Below are positions 23,001-33,845 of a stretch of DNA of 64,000 nt, one piece after another (within the stretch, counting starts at the first letter, position 1; each line of letters starts with the position of its first letter). The stretch lies in assembly GCF_032854445.1 (NCBI RefSeq), contig NC_088296.1, forward strand, positions 13,779,644 to 13,843,643, read 5' to 3'. Made by a program: the position numbers and the translations under genes. The stretch comes from Liolophura sinensis (lineage: Eukaryota; Mollusca; Polyplacophora; Chitonida; Chitonidae). The notes below the pieces were generated by a model. It saw nothing but the letters and a program-made list of their open reading frames with translations, did no database searches and was not told the origin of the DNA.

Positions 23001-26000
23001 TATAAATCCTGAGATTTCCTGGTCGTGAGTATCTACCGAGGTTTATAAAACGGTAGGATTAATACAAGCCTTGTCTTTGTAACGAAGGTAAGCATTCTCT
23101 GTGTTGTGTAACTGTAATTTAGCCTATATTTAGTCTTATCAGAGGCGCTTGCATGAAACATGTGCTCACTCGTTCGCGCGGTGTGTTCCAGAATACTTCC
23201 TGTTTCTTTCTATCCAGCGATTTCATTGTTATGGCGACTATTGGTAATTGCTATGATTACAGCTTAACATTGGTTATAAATGGGAACTATTTTAAGTTTG
23301 CTGCACATTATATAGAGTGACTACCAACTCACCTTTAAGTTTTTGTGTGTATTTTTACATTATACATTTATTAGAAATGGTCAGGTAAAGGAACGTTTCA
23401 TACTTTGTGTATCTGACGTTGTTCTCGAGTCCACAGCCTGTAAGCAAAGCATCGTTTAATTTTGTTTCAAATAACTTAAAGCTCAAGATAGTGGACTATG
23501 TTTTGTTTATCGTTACAGTCAATCTGTAAAACAAAAAGCTCTAATCTGTGACAGAACTATGAACCTTCAGATCACGAATAGAGAGCAAGTTGAAACAGAC
23601 ACAGTATTTGCGTGTCACTTTGGTTGATACATGCCATATTGAATTTTATCCTTTGACTAGAACCAATTTATGGTTGGAGGGAGTAGTGCTCAAGGAAACA
23701 CTACCCTGTCAGTCTAACGTGACGCTCTCCTCTAAATCCTACGGAATACATATACATTATTCTTTTTAACCTTAATCTTGTTTTGGTATATGTCTTTGCC
23801 ACGGGAAGTTCTATAATTTTTACTTTACACATAATATGAAAAAAAAAATCCGTCCAGGATCAGTTTTTGTCTTCTTTTCATCGTAAATTTTATTTCTGAT
23901 TTAAGCCACAAAGGTTGCAGAGATCATAGTTTGACGCTGTCCTGTACATTTAGAGTTATGGGGGCGTGTCTCCGATCTTAACCCTGAGGTGAGAAACTGG
24001 CGAGACTAGACTATAACACCACACAGTAAAATATTTGCAAGGACGTTAAGCCAAAGATGATGAATATTTGCATGCTGGTTACAGTGACTTAACCTAAAAA
24101 ATACAGGTAAAGCTGTCCACCTGTTTCCTCTGTTAACTTTAAGCGCAGTAAAATGAATCTAATTAGAGACGTACAGCATAGTGGGAAAAAAACAGAGCAG
24201 TGACGACATTGCGATAGCTGTCAAATGGTTACACGTAAGCGGTGAAATATGGTCTCATTTTACCCTCAGTTAGGGTTTATTCTAACTGTCCATGCATAAA
24301 TAATGGCAAATTACACGCCCCATAGCACCATGGCTTCAACAGAATAGGTAAGAAAGCGCAGTGACGTTAATCGCAATTTATTAGACGCCCCTGTCTTAGA
24401 ATTACTCAAACCTCTTGTTGTCATCAACAAGTTGTTATCACATTTAATATACACAAGGACATGAAAAATATGAAAACATCTAAACTACTAAAAAATAAAC
24501 CGTATACTTTCGCAAGATCGATACACAGGATTGCATGATAATTGCCAATGTGACATTGTTTAACTTGCCGAGACAGTAGATCAGGTTAAAAGGATTGCCA
24601 TCATGTAGCTGTAAAGTGTCGCTCTCGGATTGGCATACACACTGGTCCGTGGTTCTGTCACATCTGGATCCATATCCACATTGTGAAGTGTTGTTACAGA
24701 TCTCCACACCTTTGATATAAAACAGTGAAAACACACCTAGATCCATCTATTTTAGGGGCTGCATATTATTAGCTAAAACCTAGGAGTACGTATGAAGAAT
24801 TATGCTAACAGTGAATACATGCTTTAGATACATTCAGAAAGATAGATTTCTTTAATTATTTCTGATGGCAGTGATTTTCTTGTTGTTGTTGTTTCGTTCG
24901 TTATTATTTCCGTTTTATTTCATACATGTAAGGGGATGCCCTCTGAGTGTCATTACGGGGATGTCATCTGAGGGTGTTTCCTGAGTGTCACTACGGGGGT
25001 GTTTTCTGAGTGTTATTACGGGGATCTCCTCTGAGTGTTATTACGCGGGTGTCCTTTGAGTATCACTACGGGTGTGTCCTCTGAGTGTCATTTCGTGGAT
25101 GTCATCTGAGTGTCATCACGGGGATGTCCTCTGAGTGTCACTACGGGGTGTCCTCTGAGTGCCATTGCGGGGATGTCCTCTAAGTGCCATTACGGGGATG
25201 CATCTGAGTGTCATTATGGGGGTGTGCTCTGAGTGTCATTATGGGGGTGTCATCTGAGTGTCACTACAGGGTGTCCTCTGAGTGTCGTTGCGGGGATGTC
25301 ATCTGAGTGTCATCACGGGGATGTCCTCTGAGTGTCATTACAGGGATGTCATCTGAGTGTCATTATGGGGGTGTCCTCTGATAGTCATTGCAGGGATGTC
25401 ATCTGAGTGTCATTACGGGTTGTCCTCTGAGTGTCATTATGGGGATGTCCTCTGAGTGCCATTACGGGGATGTCATCTGAGTGCCCCTACGGGGATGTCC
25501 GCTGAGTGTCATTACGGGGGATCTCCTCTGAGTGTCATTACGGGGATCCCCCCTGAGTGTTATTACGGCGATGTCCCCTGAGTGTCATTACGGGGGTGTC
25601 CTCTGAGTGTCATTACGAGGGTGTCATTTGAGTGTCATTACGGGGATGTACTCTGAGTGTCATTACGTGGGTGTCCTTTGAGTGTCATTGCGGGGATGTA
25701 CTCTGAGTGTCATTATGGGGATGTCCTCTGAGTGTCATTACGGGGATGTCGTCTGAGTGTCATTAAAGAAATATCCACTGTGTCATTACGGCAGGAAATT
25801 TTTGATACAGTTCAATGTAGAGAACACACACACAGATAACTTTATATATATACAAAAAATGGAATTCAAACCTCTTCGAAAGTGGTGAGTAAGGCGTTTA
25901 TTATGCTGCTGACGTCACATTACACATCTGCATACATACGGGACTAGTCCAAGTATACATTTACACGGAGAAGCGTAAGCAGTCATTTCTTATCAATGTA

Positions 26001-27629
26001 TATCAATGTATTTATTCTCGGCCTAACGCTTCATACAAATGCTCAGAGACAACGTAAAGTCTGCTATTGCATACAGTTGAGAGATCAAAAGGAGGAAGAG
26101 GCAGATATCACACAAAAATGGTTATAAATTGCAGCCAGGTCTTAAAAACACTGGAGACTGAGGATATGGCACAGGCGGAAATTTAACTCCGACTAGCCAT
26201 GAGCGTGAGCTCATTCTGGGGTTCCTCCCACCGTAGTGCTAGTTGCAGTCGTATAATTGAAGTGTTCTTGAGCACGGCGGAAAACACACATCCAAACAAA
26301 AAAATATGAGAAGCGTTGTAGGAATTTTAAGCATTTACATATGACGTGTTAAAAACCTCCCTGGTTTTAAAGTTAAAATTTAATTTAAAATTAGCGGCTT
26401 TATTCCCTTTGAAGGGAAGAAACGAACATGCCTTTAGCATCCTGACTTAAGTATATATATGTAAAGAAACTTGGTGATTTTAATCCCAATTTTTAGATTC
26501 TGGAATTAATCAAAACGATGTTTTATCGGCATGTCAGCGGTTTCCTCGATCCGTACAAAAAGCAGATCACTTTTGCTACATCGTGATATCTGTGTTAGTA
26601 AATGTGTCCTATTTTCCACTGAGCGTTGATGTCAGTCATATTTGAACTGTCATCTACCTTGTGTCTTTTCACCTTATTACCATAGCCGTTCCGAATTGCC
26701 GTAATTTGAAGAGAACAATTTCTTTTCGACCCTTTGCCAATCGCCTTAGTAATTTACATCGCATTACCGACACTTAGTCAGTTGAAATCGGAAATATTAT
26801 AACCCAGTAAAAAGTTGTTTCAGTGAAGATTCGTATCGATGGGTTTCACGCTGGGTTTCTGATCTAGAAAAGGCTTGCTTTCCTCAGTATTTGTGTTTTC
26901 ACTACGTTAAAGCATTAACATTCAGTATGCATTTTGGGTCAGTGTCAACACCAGCAACTGTTTATTTGTATTAGGGTTTATACCAAGGTTTAACAAAAGG
27001 CTATGGCTGCCTCATATGAGCTGCATGACCTACATTTGGTCGAACGAAAAAATGGTTTTATAAGGCTCAAATGTCGTTTCATAACTCGTTTTGTGGTAAA
27101 TACAAGTGACATTTTAGAAAAAAAGTTGTAAATTGTGTGTGAGGTTCGTTTTTGTCTGAAGGCAAATTTTGGATGGTTTTCTACAAACATTCTAGCGTAC
27201 TGACCCAGGAGTCTCTCACCAATGCGGTCGTTGTGAGTTCAAGTCCAACTCATGCTGGCTGCCTCTTCGGCCGTACATTGGAAGGTTTGCAGCAACCTGC
27301 GGATGGTCGTGGGTTTTCCCCGGGCTCTGCCCGGTTTCTACCCACCATAATGCTGAACGCCGTCGTATAAGTGAAATATTCTTGATTCCGGCGTAAAACA
27401 CCAATCAAATAAATAGATAAACACATATTCTGCTATTAACTAAACTGATTTGACTAAGAATGTGAGTCAAATCAATGTGTGACGCTATTAGTTAGCGTCA
27501 CATATTACCTTTGCGGTATTTGATGAATTATCCGGACTTACCTGTGACGTGTGTGGCTGTCAGGCCAAACGTTAACACTGCTAAATTCAAGATCTCTCTC
27601 CAGCGTCTGGGGACTGTAGGGACTGTCAT
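17087..27629 (-). CDS. Short EGF-repeat type I receptor with tyrosine-motif tail, complete (288 aa, six exons)
   Basis: Exons on the - strand are 27629-27542, 24709-24569, 19843-19700, 18374-18321, 17845-17755 and 17435-17087. Phases are 1,1,1,1,2 and sum exactly to 288 codons plus stop. Residues 1-29 are a signal peptide with core [15 protein letters not shown]-like module 1 (31-76) and 2 (78-124) each have six cysteines, spaced C5C5C6C1C19C and C4C5C6C1C19C, one module per exon. Residues 126-142 are a Thr/Asn stalk. The membrane helix spans about 147-172 ([11 protein letters not shown], ending VVVVLIR) with an unusual Glu157. The tail has Y201 (HSYENV, Grb2-type YxN), Y243 (VYEDV), Y262 (LYESA) and Y276 (LYTTL). 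The exon 2 donor is GC, not GT. Helix exon and phases match the + receptor, so they are paralogues. Likely an adhesion or signalling receptor; ligand unknown. Confidence 0.85.
17565..17750. repeat. Dispersed repeat D, copy 1 (in the last intron of the - receptor)
   Basis: Shares GAGCAGCAATGATCGTGTTA and GGTGAAATACGGTCTCTGGT with copies at 24.2, 51.9 and 59.8 kb. It ends next to the membrane exon. Confidence 0.5.
18748..19035 (-). pseudogene. L1-type ORF1 protein fragment
   Basis: An open 95-codon - strand frame: a charged, coiled-coil-like helix ([20 protein letters not shown]) followed by [17 protein letters not shown]. The latter matches the start of the RNA-binding (Transposase_22-type) domain of L1 ORF1 proteins, where R-NNIRI-G-PE is characteristic. 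The C-terminal domain is missing. It sits in the intron between stalk and second EGF exon of the - receptor, same strand. Confidence 0.5.
19309..19626 (-). pseudogene. Second L1-type ORF1-like fragment
   Basis: A 105-codon - strand frame contains [17 protein letters not shown], which resembles the same RNA-binding motif as the fragment at 18.8 kb. [18 protein letters not shown] follows. Two motif copies suggest two inserted or rearranged element pieces. The match is by eye only. The - receptor's second EGF exon begins about 75 bp upstream. Confidence 0.35.
20170..21825. repeat. 65-bp tandem array, about 25 copies
   Basis: Unit includes GAATAAAGCTCCACAGAACT, TGCTCTATCATTCAGGG and GTACCGATATAGG. 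Spacing of GAATAAAG starts is 65 bp (20266, 20331, 20396). Copies differ by substitutions and small indels. It lies in the intron between the two EGF exons. Open frames of up to 103 codons inside it come from the periodicity. Confidence 0.95.
22213..22708 (+). pseudogene. BEL/Pao pol, C-terminal remnant
   Basis: The frame opening at 22213 reads [17 protein letters not shown], then [16 protein letters not shown] and [10 protein letters not shown], which match the integrase end of BEL/Pao Pol. After a frameshift near 22450 the C-terminal chromo-like part continues ([15 protein letters not shown] and [15 protein letters not shown]) to a stop at 22706. Upstream protease, reverse transcriptase and RNase H are absent. 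A 98-codon antisense frame here is only a shadow. Confidence 0.85.
22818..23631 (+). repeat. 3' LTR of the BEL/Pao element
   Basis: Begins TGTAGCGG after a polypurine tract and is taken to end at GATACA before the TGCCA duplication, giving 814 bp. A TATAAAT box at 23001 fits the LTR promoter. The end is inferred from the duplication. Confidence 0.6.
24170..24400. repeat. Dispersed repeat D, copy 2
   Basis: AACAGAGCAGTGACGACATT, GCGATAGCTGTCAAATGG, GGTGAAATATGGTCTC and TAGCACCATGGCTT match the 51.9-kb copy over about 220 bp. It lies just downstream of the first EGF exon of the - receptor. Confidence 0.65.
24934..25795. repeat. 25-bp tandem array, about 34 copies
   Basis: Unit GGGGATGTCCTCTGAGTGTC plus ATTAC. 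Copies alternate GATGTC/GGTGTC and CTCT/ATCT. It lies in intron 1 of the - receptor. No long frames. Confidence 0.95.
26150..26305 (+). repeat. Old SINE 3' fragment (main family)
   Basis: CTCATTCTGGGGTTCCTCCC, GTCGTATAATTGAAGTGTTC and GAGCACGGCGGAAAACACAC follow the SINE 3' body, with many changes. Confidence 0.55.
27195..27425 (+). repeat. SINE (main family), 5' truncated
   Basis: Starts within the head at ACTGACCCAGGAGTCTCTCA. It includes the B box GAGTTCAAGTCC and the body with CCTGCGGATGGTCGTGGGTT, and ends CACCAATCAAATAAATAG. Confidence 0.9.
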
Positions 27630-27683
27630 TCTCCACACTTTCGCCGCGTACCTCTCGTTCTATTAAATGCACGCTTGGCACAG

Positions 27684-27694
27684 TATATATTATA
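27684..27694 (-). promoter_or_regulatory. Candidate TATA box of the - receptor
   Basis: The - strand reads CCATATAATATATACTGTG, about 55-65 bp upstream of the receptor ATG at 27629, a suitable distance for a short 5' leader. Confidence 0.45.
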
Positions 27695-27699
27695 TGGTA

Positions 27700-30469
27700 T
27701 TTAGGGTAAGGATTAGATAGGAACGCTTACGTCTCTCAGCGCTAGGGCGTTTGTGTACATTTTTACTTCCGTAATGGAATAAAACGATCTGCTCTGACCA
27801 TTGCCCTCTTTCGCTAGCCTGCTTACATCTTGTCTAATAACACTGTGTACGTTACATCAGTATGTATCTTTAAGTAGAAGGTCCCATGTGGCCAAGAACT
27901 GACAGTGAGACAATGCACACTGTTGCAATCTTGACCTCTCTTGTGCACGAATCTTGTTTGTTTAAACTAGTGAAATATATGTACGACATAATTACACAGC
28001 ACGCAAATGAAATGCCAAATGTAAATCAAGGTGGACCAGACAATGTGTGTGAAACAAACACAAACAGAAAACTGAACAAGGTAGAACAAAAAATAAACGA
28101 ACCTGTAACAACACCCATACCGGCCATTTATCCAGATTCACCTGTGACTGACAGCCAGGACGAACGCTAATGTCAGGATCTCACCTCAGCATCTTGGTAG
28201 GGTAAGGACTGTCATCCGTCTTACGTTAGCTGCGTTCACACTTCTATGAAAATTTATCATTCACATCTTTATGTAGAGATGTTTTTTCTAAGTATATGGG
28301 TTCAGTTTCCTTAATGCTTTTTAAGCCCCCTTTATACAGACTTTATAACGAGATGTATGCGCATAGACGTTTAAATTGCGCAATGAAATAGATCTTTCTA
28401 TACGACACAATCACGTTTTGTCTCGTTCCATACTTGTATATTATACACTTATTTAATTTTTTTTTATTGTTTGTATGACCACTGTGTTTAAGAACTGTTT
28501 GTAGACAGGACGGAGTTATTTACAGTGACATTTCGATAAGAGCCCTTTGAATGCACCTGTCTCGTTCCCGAAACCGACGAGGGATGTAGATCGGAGAGGA
28601 GCGAAGCTCCTGAATGTTTGTCTAAAGGCTTGCATCATGTGTATGTAAACACTGATTACTTCGTAGATTTTACAATAAAATAAGAGACTTTAAGTAAATT
28701 ATTTTTTTTAAAATTGTGCAATTTGTGCCTGTGTCTAGGTAATCGAGTTAGCGTGGTTATAACTATTAGGGTAGGGTAGTGTTATTCATCCAGATGTACT
28801 CCAGTTTGCCATTTTAAAATTCCGATATAGATCATAACATTGAATGTCAGTATATTCAAATACATAAACTAAGGAAGGTTAAGGAGCTGAGTCTGAAAGG
28901 ACTTTCACCAGTACATATGCAGACGTAGGTTGTACGCCTATGCATACGCCTCTATATTGAGGAACAGAGACTACTTTCAAGTTTACATTCAAAGCGACCG
29001 CTACCATGGAAACCACTTAACTTACATAGGTATTTGGTGGGATGTAACTACAACAAGAACATTAAGTTGTAAAGAAAATACATTTAAGGTCTCCATTTTA
29101 GAATATGAAGATACGACATGCGCGTTGTTCACACCCTGGAGGGATATTTTGTAACTTTCGCGAGCAAAAATGTCCAAACTTTCACCGTCCTCCATAAACT
29201 TGTCCGACCTTCAAGTCATACGCCTGAAACACGGTTGACACAGCCACGGTATTTATTTTTGCTCAGTTAAAATAAGACTAACCTCCTTAGCCTTGAAAGT
29301 CCTTAATTTTGCCCCTGGGGTAAGATAAACACATGGCGGATTAGGTAAATTAAATACCACATGCTGATATGCCCTGTAAAGTCGGCAACCTGACGTCTTT
29401 CACTTCACTTAGGGTCGAAAGATGTGAATTTATTCCAGAATTATCCGTTTGGGTGATTCCAACCTCCATTGTCTTCGTTTCTGCTGAATGTAAACAGCAA
29501 AATCTGTAAAAATGTCCGGCACTCACACGCTTGCAGCAGTCGTCAGTTGGTTCACCAATGCAAACCGATGGTCAGGTTCACTCCTTGTTTCAAAAATTTC
29601 CTGTATCGAGTGGTTACTGCAGGCAAACACGATCAGGGCTTACAGGGTCGTACGAGGTTTATATTTTCAATAAATGCCGAATTAAAGAGTAAAAGTTTTA
29701 ATCCAGTCATCATCTTTTAGCCCCTCCTTTAAAATAAAATCTGATTTTCATTACACCACCCGTTGTATTTCATTATATTTAATATTTGCTCGCATGCACA
29801 TCACGTCTGCCTGACGTGACGTCAGAGCTCGAGGGGTTTCCCGTGGTGTAGCGATCTATCAGCGTTTCATGAAGTAACTGCTTTATAATTGTTTAAAATT
29901 GTTATATTCAGTTTTTTTAAGTATTTTGCATATGAAGCTAAAGAAATAGAAATCTAAAGAATACTCGACTAGAAGAAATCGTGTTCAGTTATAAATTTAA
30001 AGAGTAATCGAGCTGAGGAAGTCGTACTCATTTATAGATGAGATACATTTTGTATGCGCACGTTCCCTAGTTGTAGTAAGTCAGTCTACTGAATGACGAA
30101 AATTGGGTGTGCTTAGACCATTTCGTTCGTAAAATTATGACATATAATAAAAAGATGATCATACAAGAGTGGGTTCTGCAATGCTTTATCGTCGTTGTGG
30201 ATCGCACAGGGTTGTGATAATCTCTACGTAATGCATTGCTTCATTATTCTTGTAATAGGCTGTCAGTTATCAGTATCATGCTTATTTTCTGACTCATGAA
30301 GTAATCCAAGGGAACGCCTTCCCAAGGGAACGCCTTCCCAAGGGAAGTTTGTGAAACAGGCCTTTTGTCAGGAGCTATTGTGTAATGGGTAGTACGCGCG
30401 TTTTACTGGTCATAAACAAATCGCGCGTATGAAGTATAACACATGTCGTGTAGTTCAAAGCAGCATGGG
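27700..30469. other. Upstream region of the - receptor; no other gene seen
   Basis: Apart from the decayed exon at 28.2 kb, only short frames appear (94 codons at 27886, 74 at 28930, 83 at 29469), without domains. At 30307-30350 an 18-bp unit, AAGGGAACGCCTTCCC, repeats 2-3 times and is self-complementary. Confidence 0.45.
28142..28215 (-). pseudogene. Decayed copy of the receptor signal-peptide exon
   Basis: The - strand begins ATGACAGTCC and ends CACAG|GTGAAT, as exon 1 of the complete receptor begins ATGACAGTCC and ends CACAG|GTAAGT. The middle also aligns (GAGATCCTGACATTAGCG against GAGATCTTGAATTTAGCA). Codon 10 is TGA (28188-28186), and a net 14-bp loss changes the exon phase, so it cannot encode the leader. 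It lies about 0.5 kb upstream of the working exon, same strand. I infer a duplicated first exon or a dead neighbouring paralogue. Confidence 0.65.
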
Positions 30470-30577
30470 TATTTATACTATTCATTTGACGATTTTACGC
30501 CGTACTCAAGAATATTTCACATATACGACGGAGGCCAGCATTAAGGTGGGAGGAAACCGTGCTGGGACCATCTTCTA
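30470..30577 (-). repeat. SINE (main family), antisense 3' fragment
   Basis: TTTTACGCCGTACTCAAGAA, TATTTCACATATACGACGG and CCAGCATTAAGGTGGGAGG match the reverse of the SINE 3' half. Confidence 0.85.
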
Positions 30578-31689
30578 AAAACTTGAGTAGGCGTATGATG
30601 TCTGTTAGTCGGTTAACTGTCGCCAGGAGGCCGGGAAAAATGACTAGGCCGTTTCACACAATTAAGACTGTATGAGTTTAACCGACTCCTTATATTCAAC
30701 TATGATGCCGCTTTGTAACAATTTGATTGGTAGAATCCCTGATCATAATTCTGAAATGTGGATTCAACATAAAATTAAATCAATTTGTATAAATAACACA
30801 AAACGATGATGGTTTGTTCGTCATGTTCGTTTTAACTATAACAACACACGGTAAAAACGAAGAAACCACAATGACTATGTTTTTGGTGTTTTTTAAGCTT
30901 TGAAAAGATCTTCATATGCTACTAGAGGAGAATTCATTCTAATTTTTCTCCAATCAATGAACGAACTTTCAAAATCGGACTCATACATGTAGCAACTCTC
31001 ACGTCGAATTTGTTCTTTTACACCTTAGGACCTGTCTGATTTTGGGCTTATGCCTTTGTAATGAAAACAAAAAGCTTTAGTCGATATCCCAACATTTTTT
31101 CCTGTGAAACAGATTACAAGAAGCCGCATAGGCCAGGGGAACCCATGAACATCCGCACCGTTATTTTCATGGCGAACACACAGATAAACATTTTAAGCGT
31201 TTACGGGTTTCCCTAAGTTTAAGTGGCACAGTGGACAGGCTAAGGAGTTTCTCTCTTCAAACGTGGACTGCATCGAACAATTTTCTATTGGTACCCAGGT
31301 CACCTTGTTTACAGGCACATTCAGCTCCTGGAAAAGTGCTTACACTTCCAATCTTCATTCGCGATGCGGTAACCTGCATCTGAAAATAATCCAGGGTGAA
31401 ACTTAACACTGTGTGCAGCTGTACTTATATAACAACATGTCGAGGAAAAGACTAGATGTCGGTGTTTCTGCTGTAGCCTGTATACCAGGGAAAGGCGAGG
31501 AGGATATGGAAGAAAAGAAGCGACCAAGGGTAGACGAACGTCTTTGGTGTTCTCGGTGAAAAAGGTAAGCTAAATTAGTATTGATTTTGATGCTTTTATT
31601 TAACACTGGGGTATCGCTGGGGTGTCACCGAGAAGTTATGTCCCTGTGGAAAGTACAGGTGTTTGTTTTCACTTTTAATATAACCATGC
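30578..31689. other. Intergenic, no firm gene
   Basis: A 40-codon + frame from the ATG at 31437 (MSRKRLDV, then EEDMEEKKRPRVDERLW) is rich in charged residues and sits near donor-like GGTAAGC. It may be a short exon, but nothing confirms it. Confidence 0.25.
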
Positions 31690-31735
31690 TAATATTCTTG
31701 AGTACGGCGTAAAACACCAATCAGATAAATAAATA
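31690..31735 (+). repeat. SINE 3' end fragment
   Basis: ATATTCTTGAGTACGGCGTA then AAACACCAATCAGATAAAT: only the terminal 45 bp is present. Confidence 0.8.
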
Positions 31736-32074
31736 TAACCCTGCTTGTCCGCGTATGACTATAGCATTTTGATGGATAGCAACTGAGGAAGATAACGCGA
31801 AAACTCGCAGCTCTGATTTTAATCAATCGGCAACATCAGTAGATTGGAGTAATGTGTACTATGGTGGCCAGATAGTGCCATTCTGAAGTTTTTAACATTC
31901 TTTGCTAGTTTTTCTGATAAAACTTATCATTGTGAACTTTAGAATTTGAAGTATATGCAACACGAAATAACCTCAGAAACAAAAATATTTTACACAAAAT
32001 TAATAAATTCTGCCATAAAACTTGAAAATCGCAGCAGTCGAAACGTTTTCTCTGCGGTGTAAACATTTTTCCTG

Positions 32075-32250
32075 GTCGTGGAAAGGTGTAGACCGCGGAG
32101 AAAACGTTTAAATAGGCGGAGAAAACGTTTAAATAGGCGGAGAAAACGTTTAAATAGGCGGAGAAAACGTTTAGACTGCGGAGAAAAACGTTTACATCAC
32201 AGAGAAAACCTATCCGCCGCGGGCAAAAGGTTTAGACCTCGGAGGAAACG
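32075..32250. repeat. 21-bp minisatellite
   Basis: GCGGAGAAAACGTTTAAATA (plus G) repeats with three near-identical copies in the middle and diverged copies on either side. Confidence 0.9.
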
Positions 32251-32589
32251 CCTTTAAATGTTTTTTTTCAGGTTAATAGCTGAATTTATCAATTTTGTCC
32301 AAATAGTTTTGTGTTTGCTTTCTTTTCTTTTTCCATATACTTTTAGTTCTTCAGTTGTTGCTGATAATTAGCTTTCATTAGAAAAAACCCTGAAGCACGG
32401 TAAAGGATTAGAAAGTGTTATATGCTTCGACTGGCACTACGACCACAGTCATAAAGGTATGTACACTAACACATATGTTTACTAACATACTACTGTTCCT
32501 TCACATGTCACATGCGAAGATATGTGAACATTATAGCTTTTATAGCTTATAGTTTGTAAACATTATAGCTTCTATCGCTGATGTCTCCC

Positions 32590-33220
32590 TGGATATATAT
32601 GAAGGTTATGGAAATGTCCAGATTGTGCCAAAGAAATGAGAATCTTTCGCACAAAACTTGTAGGGAAAAAACTGGGATGTTGATATATCCAAATTTAAGG
32701 AGGTCGAGGCCAAAATCAACTGAAGATTTGAGAAAGGAGATATATCAATACTCGTAGAAGCTCAGGACTCCATAAGATATGGGCAAGCCATTCATGTCAA
32801 AGGCGCTCCATAACTAGATGTTTTGGATTTATGGATGGGAAAATAAGACCAATCTGTCGACCAAAACAGTAGCAAAAATGTGCTATAATGGGCACAGTCT
32901 CGTGCACAGTATCGAGTTCGAGCCCATTCTTATTCCGAATTTACTTATCGCAAACCAGTTCGATCCTGTGAGGGATAAGCCACACGATTGTCGAGTTCTC
33001 ACGGGAGAGACAACTGCTGGAAAAGCTTGAAGCACTTCCAAAAGATGTAGAATGGGCTATTTATCACTTGAATGGTAACCCTGCTTATCCAGTGCGATCT
33101 CAGCTAAAGGCCTCAGTAGTTAGAAGGAGACCGACAGAGTCTGGGGGAAACCCATGAGCAACAGCAGTTTGCTGACAAAATGTCCAAAGTGAGAAAAAAG
33201 CAAGTGAATGGTGTAAGATG
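32590..33220 (+). pseudogene. PIF/Harbinger-type transposase, decayed
   Basis: Several frames together follow the order of a PIF/Harbinger DDE nuclease. The frame at 32818 has MFWIYGWENKTNLS and YNGHSLVHSIEF, then ILIPNLLIANQFDPVRDKPH. The region of PHDCRVL corresponds to the family's catalytic HDS segment. After a frameshift come LEKLEALPKDVEW, then NPAYPVRSQLKA and EQQQFADKMSKVRKK, matching the conserved DPAYP and SKVR blocks. There are multiple stops and frameshifts; the Asp of DPAYP reads Asn. Terminal repeats were not found. Confidence 0.7.
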
Positions 33221-33654
33221 TGTATCAATATAAAAGATGTTTTGATTAACAGCTATACAACAAACTGCTGTTTTTTAATGTTGCTCCTATTTTAGTGGCA
33301 TGTCATTTTCAATAAATGGCAGTAATCACACTTCGGAAGTGACGCCTTTCCAGAAAATAAAGCAAGTTTGTCTGCCTAATTATCCCGTTCGACTGCTTAC
33401 TCGAAACTCGAATCAGTTAATAAGGTATTGGCATATAGAGGATTTGGCACTAATTGAGCATGTCGCATGTCAAATTTACCTTTAGGTGAATATGATCATA
33501 TTAGCCCTCTGAGAGAACACAGGTAAACTTTGCTTAAATAAACTCAGAATGGACATGTTAACAATCTTTTTTCTCATCGCATGTCTTACATTTGCACTAG
33601 ATGCTTCTACATTTTATGAGAAAATATGTAAGTTGCTTTAAATGGAGGGCGTGG

Positions 33655-33845
33655 GAGGGTGCAGTTTGTACATCGTACAACCATAATACAACCATGGCGG
33701 TCGAATTGTAGCGCCATAACACAATCATGGAGGTAGAATTGTACCACCATAATACAACCATGGCGGTCGAATTATACCGCCATAATACAACCATGGAGGT
33801 CTAATTGTACCGCCATAATACAACCATGGATGTCAAATTGAGAAT
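33655..33845. repeat. 33-bp tandem array, about five copies
   Basis: CATAATACAACCATGGCGGT CGAATTGTACCGC repeats with a few changes. Confidence 0.9.

Larger units (their letters stand above)
22170..23636 (+). mobile_element. BEL/Pao LTR retrotransposon, internally deleted, with target duplication
   Basis: TGTAGCGGTCAAATTGTTAG occurs at 22175 and again at 22818. The first starts a 5' LTR of which only about 40 bp remains; the second starts a full 3' LTR after the purine-rich tract AGGGGGCCGG. If the 3' LTR ends at TACA (23631), the ends pair as TGTA/TACA and the five bases TGCCA flank the element on both sides (22170-22174, 23632-23636), as expected for this superfamily. The C-terminal end of pol lies between. 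A deletion joined the 5' LTR to pol. It is inserted antisense in the receptor intron between the EGF exons. Confidence 0.8.

Noticed and set aside
24934-25795. Possible CRISPR-like regular repeat
   Set aside because: Units are contiguous with no unique spacers, in a eukaryotic intron; a plain minisatellite.
27886-28170. 94-codon + frame ending in SPVTDSQDER
   Set aside because: Overlaps the antisense decayed leader exon and has no support of its own.
28930-29154. 74-codon + frame
   Set aside because: Ordinary composition but no domain, signal or splice evidence.
32885-32935. GAGTTCGAGCCCATT resembling a tRNA B box
   Set aside because: No A box or cloverleaf; lies in the Harbinger relic.
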